Assembly: GCA_018398805.1 (NCBI GenBank)
Contig: JAGFBZ010000855.1
Span: 2,356,001-2,420,000, forward strand
Length of the DNA: 64,000 bases
Source of the DNA: Hirundichthys speculiger
Lineage: Eukaryota > Chordata > Actinopteri > Beloniformes > Exocoetidae
Direction: 5' to 3'
Made by a program: the position numbers and the translations under genes. Positions 38,559-50,500 of the stretch are shown piece by piece. The number at the start of each line of letters is the position of its first letter. Positions within the stretch are counted from its first letter, which is position 1. The notes below the pieces were generated by a model. It ran no database searches, was not told the DNA's origin, and saw only the letters and a list, made by a program, of their open reading frames with translations.

Positions 38559-38590
38559 ATGGAGCCTCCGGATCGTAAGAAGCCCAGCAG
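38559..38590 (+). CDS. map3k4: map3k4 coding exon 1 (start codon)
   Basis: Ten codons ([10 protein letters not shown]) plus two bases, ending CCCAGCAG before a GTACGAG donor. The start is chosen because the phase-2 end joins exon 2 in the frame that reads [17 protein letters not shown], resembling the acidic start of the family. The frame stays open past the donor, so it could be read through, but that would run into a T-run and no homology. Human MAP3K4 likewise has a short first exon before a long first intron. The N-terminus is poorly conserved, so this exon is less certain than the rest. Confidence 0.6.
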
Positions 38591-41500
38591 GTACGAGAAT
38601 CTGTTGAACAGACACTTCACCGTCAGGATCTTTTTTTTTTTTTTTTGCCAAATAGGGAGCCGCAGCGAGGGTGTATGGGAGCGCTTGCGCACCACTTGGA
38701 AATCAACTTCCTGTCATATAGTGCTACGCGTGCAGTTAATGCATTTGCAACAGGGGAGTTGTGAACTTTTTGAGGCAACATTTTCCAGCGTATTTTTTCG
38801 CAGATATTTAGTTCTCAGTTGACTTTTGGTCTCTACGGGGAGAGGGAGAAAAGACAAAATGCTCGCCAACTAATGAGGTAACATAATTAAATCTCAACCG
38901 CTGCAACAGTGCAACATATCAGCAGCTAGCTACCGTCCTCTCGTAGCTGTCGCTTGACAGTTTATTGTTAACCCGCGAGTTCGCCAACACAAGTGAAGTT
39001 AAGTTAGTTTTTGCAAAAAGTACTCTTAATGTGGACTTGGAGGTGTGTTGTTTTTTCTTTTCTTTTTTAGTTTTTTCTTTTCTCTTTTTTTTCAAGATAT
39101 TCAGATTATGTATTTCATCACAACAACCACAAACTTCGCTGGGATTAGCAAGCGTTTTGCTCCACTGTTGATAATCCTTTAGCTCCCGTTGTTAATTTTC
39201 TCTGTTCATCTCACACTTTGTGCATTTCTTCTTTTTTTTTTTTATTTCGCACATAATTGCTCATGGTGAAGGTCCGGTTAGGTGATGATGAAATGTTGCA
39301 AATGTGTGCAACAGTGCATGTTCCACGACCCTGCGTGTGTTTGCATTGCCATGATACAAAGTTGATTATAATTTCCACATCCTTGCAGGGTGCATGCAGA
39401 CATTAAAAATATGTTGTCTCGTTGTGGAAATGCTGCAGTGTTTGCCCCTGACCGCTGTCGACAGACCCTCAGGAATCTGCTGTTATGTCTCCCCCCCCTC
39501 CTCCCTTCTCCTAACAAGTATTTGTTTGTCTGCAGACCGGGTAACTTTGAGTCCACTTATCACGTTGGATCAGCTCTTGTCATTTGCGATAGTCCTGGCC
39601 TGCTTTGTGAATTATTTTACTGGTGATCGAGTATTACCTCGGTGGAGTCCCAAGTGGACATAAACAGCTCACACGATTGTGCAATACTGGTCCTGTTATT
39701 GTTGCCGTACACATCTGCACAAAGACAAGTAATGACCCACTGCCATGCAATGTTATTGCTGGGTATGTCAGTGAGAGCTGTTTATTTCTGATCTTAAACC
39801 TACATGTACGTTATTCACCAGCTATGGTGAATATGTAAAAATCAGCTTTAATAATCAACCTCAATGAGTGTCTACTTGAGTGTATCGGGTTAGCTCAAAC
39901 CGAAGTCTGTGTTGAGAAAGATGAGTTATTTGCTCTTGTGGCAGTTGAAGGCTATCTATCCTTGGAATACAGAGGTCCTTTGTCAATAATGTCTCATTCT
40001 CAGAGTCGGTCTGAAGACATTGTGGGTCACAGGCATTCCAGAGATTTCAGGATGTGGTGCACTGTGTGCAGTAGATTGCTGCCTGGAGCCCTGTAGGCAT
40101 TCACTGGGCTCATTACGCATAGCATTTGCCAGCAGCACAGGCTGCAAAATACAGATGGACTGGCCTCTAGCATTTCCTAACAGCATCCGATCTCTGCCCA
40201 CACCTGCTTTGAAGAAAGAAACTCATGTTCTCACATTCTGTCTCTCTCATCTGCCATTTCCTTTGAAACAATAGCATCTTTGTAACTGCTAAACTGTGGC
40301 AGCTGATATTACTAAGATTGTGAAAGATGATAAAGAAAGAAAGATGGTTGAGTATAGGAGAACTACATGTTTCAAAGCTTGACTTAAAATTGATTACATG
40401 CATTGCTGCAAATGAAAGTGCAAGTTGAAAATGGGATAGGATTGCTTATGACTCCACAGTTTCAGGCTGAGTTTCAAAGGTTAAGCAGGCAGTTGCCTTG
40501 ATTTCATTTATGATGCAAATGCATGAGGGTAAGTTATATGAAGTTATTCCAACTACCATTTTATTTTTGCTGCAGCGGCACACTTTGCAAAAAAAAGTCC
40601 TCATTTATGTCATGAGACATGTAGTTTTGGTTTAAGCTTCCACTTGCACAGCAAGTTCTTTGCTTTTTCATACCCTGGGAATGTTCTCAGTTTTTAGTAG
40701 TTTAAATTTAAATAGGCAGCTTGCATTAACTGCTGCATATATTGGAGAGGGAAACTCCTCTGCTGCACACACACTGCATGCTTTGCAAAGTTGCATGTCG
40801 GAGAGGCTGGGAGGTCCAATCCTGGCAATGTCGCACTGTTCCAGAGAATGGGTGTGGTGAAGTACGTTGTGTTCATTGTTTCTGAATTCTGTCTGCCTAT
40901 GATCCAAAAACTGGCCTCAACTTTAGCTCTGCCTGTTTATCATGGTTTGACTGCAGATCAGAGATTCATGAGATACACATTTATAGAAAAGCTCGTACAT
41001 GTGCACAATTTTTTTTTTTCTCCGCATGTCCTCAGTAGTAAATTACGGGTGAAATTAGTAGCCAGCAGGCACATGCTTTTTTACAGTAGGGGGTGTCATC
41101 AAAGTTTGCATGCAGCTTACAGAGCTTCAGCTATGCCAGCATGACCTAATTAGAGCAAAGTGTGTTCTTACAAAACCCCGGCCAACTTCTCCTCCTTTCC
41201 CTCTCTTTAAAAAAAAAAAAAAAAACCCTTTAGTTTGGGCATTGTGAACAAGTGTGCTCACTAACCAGCTGTGTGGTATTCAGCTGTGGGCCTCACAGGC
41301 CACGTGTCACCACTATACAATAGAGTGCCCCTTTCTGGTACAATGGTGTGGATGGTTGGTGTCAAAGGTCAGGCCCCCCTGACTCTGGCAGCCCTCAGTA
41401 TCATTGCTTCAGTCGCTATGCAGAAAGGACTTTCGATTTTGTGGTGTTTATTATTCCTTCAGTGTTTCTGCCTGGGGGCTCGAGCATTCCACTGGCCTTT

Positions 41501-44500
41501 ATTGGAGCCCCAATAAGCCATCAGATGAGCCATTGATAGCAGCCAGACACCATCTGCAGTAATAATTCACTGGTGGCAGCCAGCAGAAGCAGCTTGAGGA
41601 TCATAGTGCGGCTGTGGTTAACTGCAGAACACAGGCCAGTCACTTCTTTGCAGTGAAAGAGTAGGATTTGGGCAAAAAAGAATCTAAAGTATTTGCACGT
41701 CCTACCGCAACAGCACGGTGTATGCTTGAAATGCACCATGGCAACCTAATAAACAACCGGCTGTGATTGCGTCATAGGTTCCGCTTTCATTCCTGAGTGA
41801 TTTAGTCATGCTGTTCTGCATAGACAAATGTCTTTTTAAAACTTGCTCTCATTCCCTCTCATACGTATGTACTATTTTTGTCCTCAGATACTCCACAGCC
41901 ATTAATGCCTGGGTGTGTTTACAAATGTTCAGAGTACCTGATCACCCCAGTGACAGACAGAGCAGGAGTTTGATACAACTCTGAAATGTGTTGTTGCATT
42001 ATTGTAAGGATCTGCATACGTCTTCTCTTTCATGAGACCATTCTCATTTTTTAATTGTGAACCAAAATGTTTTTTTTTTTTGTTTTTTTTGCTTTGAGTT
42101 GCTTAATGTCTCATTGTAGCACCCAATGTAGCTTACTGGGCCCTTTTGTGCTTTCGTGCTGAAAAGGATGCTGTTATAATTTGCTCTTGCATAACAAGTC
42201 CCTTTACAGTTCAGTATAATAGTCATAATGGAACCATTCAAGACTTGTGTGTAATTTCTCGAAGGTTGTGGTTAAGTTTATTGTACTGTGGTCATTATAC
42301 TTGCAGTGACTGACTAATGGATCCAAAGGTAAAGTGTTTTTGAAACTCAAAGACTTTTTTTTTTCAATTATTTTATGGTGCTCTCAGATTTTCAAAACTC
42401 ATGCACTCACACAAGGCATTTATACCCAGTTGCAGAAGTTGTCAAACACGCATAGTTGTTTATATTGCTTATGTGTTCTTGGAATCTGCATTGGCATTTA
42501 TTTGTGTTAATAATGCCTGCACAGATTTACTCAGAAATAAAGTTAACTAGACTTTCTAGACTTTATTTAAAGAAAACATCCATTAGCCAGCTAACTGTTT
42601 GGAAACAGGTGTTTTTCCTAAATTAAATTGATATGGTCACACTTTAGACAAAAGTTGAAGTAGCAAGTCTGCGTCTGAACTTGTGGTTCAGAAGACTTGG
42701 CGAATGGAGAATTTTTTTCAACAGGTAAACTCTCCCTGTCTTTATTCTCAGCCTTGTTTTAACTGATTTAATGGAAGTAGTAAAAGAAATGTTTATCTTT
42801 TTTTCCATTGCATAAAATTATTCACACTGCAAACTTAAAGACAAGAAAAGTGATAGGAAGATATTATCAATGCATACATAAAAACATAGCAAGATTAATG
42901 GTATTCTTTTTCTTTTAAAAAATTACGCATTTTACATGATTACCTCTAAAGTACCACACTGATAAGCTAGATCAGTAAGAGTAGTATTACTATTAAAATC
43001 TCAACTGTACCTCAGTACCTGAGGATCTGTTTCTTGTTCTCACTAAAGCCATCTTATGAAAGCAGCGGTGCACCTAGACTTGCACATGCAGACTGAGCAG
43101 CAGGTGTCTGACTGCCTTGCATACCCTCATTGTCTAGAGAAAGACAGATTGTTATTCGGGGCAGATGGGCAGTACAACACAGTCTCTCTGGGGCTTCTTG
43201 AAAAGCCTCAGCAACTAATTTCCAGTTAAAACCCCCACCCTTTACACTCTGTCCCCAGGGAAGGCCATACGGCCTTGTTTTTTCAAGTTTGTCTACATAG
43301 ACATAACAGGCACGTGTTGAAGAATGCCGCTCAGTCAGATGATCAATGGTAAGACACATGGTGACAAGCATAGATATCATTCCCCTCCTCATCTTTGCCT
43401 TTCTTTTTCAGCAGGGTCAGAGCTTCCAATCCTACTTACTAATCCTATTAAAAACCCCTCAGAAAGGCATCAGGGAACAAAGATCTGACAATGTAATCTG
43501 CCAAGGCGTGCCCCTTGCAAACCTTTGTTTTCTTTTTTTTTTCTCCTTTTCCTTTTTTCCCCAGAAGGAAATGCTTCAAGCAATTGTAGTCTTTCCTTTT
43601 TTTTCCTTTCTGCAGAATTGCATCTCGCTGATCTGTTGCTCTGTTGTGTGAAATTCCCAGTGGTGTCAAAATGTCATTAAGCTACCATGAGGTCCACATC
43701 TTTATTATTGCTCAGTATTCACTATAATGTAATGAAAGTGAAATGTTTTTTTGTCTTGTGTTCAGAGTAGCAATTTATGCTCTCACTCGTGACTGGGTGT
43801 GACTTGAACTCTTTACTTCAGCAGTATGGTTGATGACTTTGCAGTTGCCGTCCAAGAAAGTGACTGTCCCTCCCTTTCGGATTAAGTAATTATGTTTACC
43901 ACAGGTTATTATCTTTTATCTGGTCGGCTTTGGTCATGCACAGGGCATTGCTGCTACACATGTAGAAGGTAGTCAGTTTAAAGGACGGATGACTCGTCAC
44001 TCTTCTTCTAGGGAGCAGCAGACATTTGGTCTCGTTGCAGTTTAGCAACCTGTTTGTCCTGCATGAGAGCAGCTCTGCTGCACACTTTGTTATGGGTACA
44101 AACAACCCAGCACTGCTTGACCTTCTGCTTTTATGCATTTCTTAAGTTTTGATTTGTCCTGTGACTGAAATAGTCATTGGCTTGTTCTTTTTTTTTTTTT
44201 TTGATCTATTCCAGCTAACAGTGGAATCTGTGAAAATAAGATTGCTGTGTTACTAATTGGTACTAGTTGTATGCCTCTTAATCTCTTGATCCTGATAGGC
44301 AGGCCAGGCCAGTGAAAGATGCATCCCAACAGGACTATGAGATGGATGAATCCTGGGACTCTCCCAGTGAAGGAGGAGGAAGCTTTTTATTGCACATCAC
44401 CTCCTAATAACCCCCGTCAGATGAAACGTTTGTCTGTCAAACATCAAAGGAGTAGCCAGTCAAAGAGTGCTGGTCGGTCACCAAACAAATGTAAGTTAAT

Positions 44501-47500
44501 AAATAGATTAGACAGAGAAATTTCTGGGAAAAGTGCAATATGCTGACTTTGAGTGTTTTCCTTCCAGCGGACGTCAGCCCATCTGTCCAGAAAGAGTGTC
44601 CCAAACCAGCAGAGACCTCCGAGGAGCACAGAAACAAACAGGGCAAGAAGCAGAGGGCCACACTGCGTTCTTCTGAGAGAGACCACAAGAAGACCTTTGA
44701 AGGCTCGTTCATGCTTGATCCACTGTCAAAGTCGAGCCATTTTGGTGCTCTCAGCATGGTTCCCAGGAAGCCTTACTTGAGCTTAGGCTGCAGCAGTTGC
44801 AAACTTCCTGTAACAATGCCCCATATAGCTCGGACCCATCGACAAACCTCCAGGACAGACTGTCCTGCTGACCGTCTCAAGTTTTTTGAAACTTTACGGC
44901 TTCTGCTTAAGCTTACATCTATGTCCTCCAAGAGGAAAGAGAAAGAGCAGAGAGGCTTGGAGAACATGGCCTTCATGGGGCACAACAATGAAGTCATTTG
45001 GTTGGAGCTGCAGGCATGGCATGCACGTCGGTCCACCGGTGACCAAGACCTTTTTCTTTTTACTGCTCGCCAAGCTATCCCTGACATCATCACTGAGGTT
45101 CTGCACTTTAAGGTCAACTATGACAGCCTCAGAGTAGCTCAGTGCTTAGGGTCTCAAGTGATTTTGGGTGACTATCAGAGCGTCCCAGATCTTGTCTGTG
45201 GAGAGGAGCGGGAGCTTGCTGTAGCAGAGACCAACCACTGTGGGGTAGATCCCTGGAGCTTTAGTGCCTGTCCCTCATCAGCAATGAATGCAGCACAGCC
45301 TCTAGGTTCTGGCGCTGACTGCAGGGAACACCTTCAACGCCAGCGGCTGGCCTTTGAACAGGTCAAGCGGGTTATGGAACTCTTGGAGTCTGTAGAAGCT
45401 TTGTACCCCTCTTTGCAGGCCCTACAGAAGGACTATGAAAAGTATGCAGCTCGAGACTTTCAGGGCAGAGTGCAGGCGCTCTGTCTGTGGCTCAATATTA
45501 CCCAGGACCTCAACCAGAAGCTGCGTGTTATGGCCACTGTGTTGGGCCTCCATGATGTTTCCCGTATTGGGTGGCCAGTCTTTGAGATCCCTTCACCTCG
45601 TTGCTCCCGGGGAAATGATGAAGAAGAAGAGGATGAGGAAGATGAAAATGACTCAACAGCCACTTTTACAGCTGAAAGTGATGGAGAGGACAGAGATGCT
45701 GAGGAGGAGGAGGAGGAATTGTCTCCCGTCCTCACTCCTAAATTTACTCGATTGTCATCAGAAGACGGGTTCCTTCCCTCTGCTACTTCAGGAAATTCAG
45801 AAGTGACTGGAGGGGCAGAAGTATTGTGTCCTACAGCTATTTACAGACCATTTGTGGATAAAGCTCTGAAACAAATGGGACTGCGTAAACTGATCCTCAG
45901 ACTGCATAAACTGATGGACCGCTCTCTTCAGAGGGCCAGAGCAGCACTGCTCCAACACACTCCTGTACTGGAGGTAAGGCTAACATATATATCAATATAT
46001 ATAGAGAGACAAATTACAAAGCATGCAATATATTCATACCATCTGCAGTGAAATAACAGTTAAGATCATTTAAGATCAACATTTTTTTTTTTTTTTTTTT
46101 TTTTAAATGTTTCCTGCTGTTTCTGATTTGGGTTTGTTGTCAAAAAAATTGTAGATAAAAAAAAAAAAGACATGATGACTTTTTGATTAATTCTGTGGTC
46201 AAGGGAATGTTGAGACCACAGACACAAGCTGTGTCTCCTTGTTTGAGATTAGAGTCTTGCGATGGATTAAACAACAAGAATACAGCACTGAGTGATATTT
46301 ATTAATTGGCTCAATATCTGTTAAATTTGTTTTTGAAGGCAAGTGTTGACATTGTTTAAAACAGCATATTTTTCAACTGTGGACATACAAGTTGACTGTA
46401 CTTCTTCCATGTGCAGTTTGCAGACTTTCCAGACCCCATGTTGTACAGTGATTACCTGCCAGAGCTGTCGCGTCATCTGTCCTGCAGTGGTTCTGCTGAT
46501 CCAGAACTAGGAGCTGACCAGGTGTCCTGGGAGGATTTGTTGCACATGGATCTCCCATCCTTCCATCCGGCATTCCTCGTGCTGTGCAGAGTCCTTCTCA
46601 ACGTCATTCACGAATGCCTTAAGCTACGACTTGAACAGAGGCCTGCTGGAGACCCTTCATTGCTCAGTATAAAACAGGCAAGCAGTCTCACTTTTAAGTG
46701 TTCATGTCTTTACATACTACTCATTCTGGGATGACTGAAAGCTTTGTCAAGTAGTATGTTATAATTCTTTTTTTTTTTTTTTTTGCTTATTTTTTTCCTC
46801 ACAAAATTAAAACGCTTAAAATGGTATGCCATGCAGAAGTTAACTACATGGTTTATGTTGTTTTGAAGGGAGAAAAAAAAAATCTTGTGATAACCACTGT
46901 TGGCATTTTAGCACTGGCTTGAAGACTAACATGTGGGAGGTTATATAAAATAAACAAGTTTTTACAATTTGACAGGGCTGACTTATACATCTTTTCAGAT
47001 TTTCAAACAGAATCATTTTATTTTGTTGAGGAGTGACCTGGAAGTTGGTCACATTAGTGAGACTCTTCAGAAGCTGTTGTTTCTGACGCTGATGGTTTTC
47101 AGGGGATATTTAGATAAGCTCTTTGAGCTGCTGATTAATATAAAGAATGAAGAAATTTGACAGAAAACAGTCAGTCCCATCTTCAGTGAAGGTAATTTTA
47201 GGAACACCTCAGATGACTTAAATGTGTATCATCTAGCACCCAAAACTGAAAAAAAAAGTTGAAGAGGTTAAAGGTCTAGCTGTTGACCAACATACAGTGC
47301 ATCACATTACCAAACTTACCAAATTCTGAATGAGGAGAATAAAATAAACATTCACTGCCTGATTTTGTCTCTAGACCTATACTCATATAGCTTTAATTGA
47401 CAATGAAGGATTAGATTTTTGATTAAGAAAATTGAGTCAAAGTAGTTATATCTGTAGAGAAAGCTGTAGTTAATCTGTTCAAGGATACAAAGTTTTCCTT

Positions 47501-50500
47501 GCATGAATGGCATTTCAGTAGTTATTGGAATTAGTATTCTTTTTATATTAAGAATTACGAATAGTTTTGAAAATATTTTTAATAGAATTGTGACTCCCAA
47601 GTACTAAGATGAAACCGCATGATACCCGAAGATCCCAGGCTTAATGTATGAGTTATCTTACATTGTTTTTTTAATCTGTTCTCTGCAGTTGGTACGTGAG
47701 TGTAAAGAGGTTCTTAAAGGAGGCCTTCTCATGAAGCAGTATTATCAGTTCATGCTGCGTGGAGTGGTCACTGACGCTCAAGGCTTGCAAACAAATGCCA
47801 ATATTGATGAGTTTGAAGAAGACCTTCACAAGATGCTGGTGGTAAGATTTGTAACCTTTCTCTCTCTCCTCCACATAAAGTAAGGAAGTTTATATTGGCA
47901 GATTAACTCCCAAATTGAAGTGTGTAATCACTGATGAGAAAGCTTGGGAACTGCTGCATTATTATTTTGCTTCGTTGCAGGTAAAGTATTGTGTATTGGC
48001 TAACATCCTCTGCTGCCTCTGTAGGTTTACTTTGAGTATATGCGCAGTTGGATCAAGATGCTGCAGGAACTGCCTCAGGCCTCTCACAGCTTAAAGAACC
48101 TATTAGAGGAGGAGTGGCACTTCACTAAAGTCATTACTCCTTACATCCGTGGGGGGGAAGCCCAGTCTGGAGAACTGTTCTGGTGAGTCCATTTAGAATA
48201 TGCCCAGGGTTTGACCAAACTGTTTGCCTAATTGTCAAAAAAAAAAAAATGTCAGCCATGTCACAAGTGACACTGGATCCACATCATAAACTGTATATTG
48301 TCTACACTATTACCCTGTTGGCAGTAGGGAACCGAGCACGCCCAGTGTCTGCCAGACACAATGAGTCATTTCAGCTGTGAATCTAACTAGTACTAACCCC
48401 TGTTTCCCCAACAAGTAGTGTTTTCTTTTAACAGTTTGCTATGCAGTTTTTACTTGTGACAGGTGTCAAAAAAATGATGTCAGAGGAAGCATAGAAGGTT
48501 GCTACTTTACTAGTACAATGCAAGGTTAATGTAATACAGGACCATGTTATCTAATGCCACCGACATGGCACTGCATAATTTTAGAAAATCAGCATCATAT
48601 AATCTGGGAAAAGACTTTAACCTTTTTATTAAGACCATAACCATATTGGCAAACGGCTAACAAGTAAAGAAAAAGAAGAGTCGAGTCATTTAGTCAGATT
48701 GTGACCTACGTTTTCAACCACTCTGTTGGTCGTTAAAGAGAATAAATGAAACTTTGGCATCAACTTCATTTTTCGTACCTTCAGGCTTTGTCTATGTCCG
48801 AGTGACATTTTATACAAAGTTTATGGTTTTTTATGGTGCAGTGAGCAGGCAAATGGTCCGTGTTGTTCGTTGGTTTATCTGCAGCTTTAATTAAATGCTG
48901 TGTATCAGTGTGTTGGTAATTAATTTTTATGAGCTATAATTACATCAACTACAGTCTTGAATACTTTGTATACATTTATATTGTATGTTTAGTGTGATAG
49001 TAATTATATTTTAAAACCAGTTAACAAACATCTAAATGTTTTTGCTTTGATGTGAAAAAAAAATGGCTCAAGTAACTAACTGGAGAAGTCAAGGCTGAAT
49101 ATGTGTAGAAACCCTGCCATAAGTGCCGGCTCCCGCATGTACAGTAAATCATGTATTTTGAATCCAGCTGGTACTTTATGAGACCTGTAATGATTTAATA
49201 TAGTAATAATTACTTTGTGAATAAATATGCATCCACATTTCCATCCCCTTGGCTTATGCTGATGTAAGTGTATGTGTTCAACTGAGTGGTTGTGTCCTGC
49301 AACTATTGAGCAGTGACTCACCTTTTGAGATTGACAAATAGTAGCAGAATAATTGTTTATAAAAAGCTTGAAAATTTGCATTGACTGCACAGATGGGATG
49401 TTGTAAAAAAAAACAGGTGGTTGTCCAGAAGAAGAATTACACACAAGGGAAGTTTTTAGGTGCTATAAATGAATAAATTATCAATCAACACTTTTCTTTT
49501 TATAATCCAAGCAATCTCTAAACATCCATTGCATTCTGATCACTGACCAGTTTGGCAAACTAATTTCATATGCTCCGTGTCCTAGAAATGGAATACAAAT
49601 AAGTAAGACATAGGATGGTGTTATCAGCATTTGTCATGGAATATTGGCATGTTTTGCATTTGAATACACATTTCCTCAGTAACTTTGACTGAGGAGTTCA
49701 TAAATAATTTAAGTGAAACAGAGCACTCTTCTCTCTGCAGTGACATTGCTGGGATGCTACTTGAATCCACGGGAGAGTTTCTTGATGCTGGGTTGCAGAA
49801 AAGTGGTAATGAATTCTGGGAAAGTGCAGATGACAGCACAGCCTCAGATGAGATCAGGTAGGGAGGAATGACACACATACTATTTTTAAAGTTTGAAGTT
49901 TCTTCCTTCTGTCCCAGCAGAAGCGTTTTAAACGTTTAGTTTTTCTTCGTTCATTTATTTGTTTTTAATTCCAGGCGGTCAGTTATTGAAACTAGCCGGT
50001 CACTGAAAGAGCTGTTCCATGAAGCCAGGGAGCGAGCGTCCAAAGCTCTGGGCTTTGCCAAAATGCTCCGCAAGGTAAGAACTACTACTACTACTTAAAA
50101 CACAAAGCCACAGCTGTACTGTACTGTACTGCAGTTTATCTATGACCCCATTCTACCTGTTCATGGAAGAACTGGGACTGCGTTCTGACATGCACTTTAT
50201 ATATTTCCCTCTCTGCAGGACTTGGAAGTTGCTGCAGATTTCAGTATCACCAGCGGAGTGTCTTGTCTCCTGGAATCACTGAAAAAGAAAAATTTTGTCA
50301 AAGTGTGATCCCACCCCCTCCTTTTGTTTTGCGTTTGTTAATTTTGCATGTGTGGCTGTTCTTCACTGACCTTAGATCATTTATGTAACAGTTTGATCTC
50401 CTTTTCTTTCTAGGTTCAGATTCCAGGCTTGGAGGAGCTCCAGGTTTTTGTGCCTTGTAGCTTGATGGATCAGCGGCCTCTGATCCTGCAGCTGTTAAAC

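Noticed and set aside
39278..39663. Frames of 78-92 codons in map3k4 intron 1
   Set aside because: Overlap each other on both strands with no motif or splice context.
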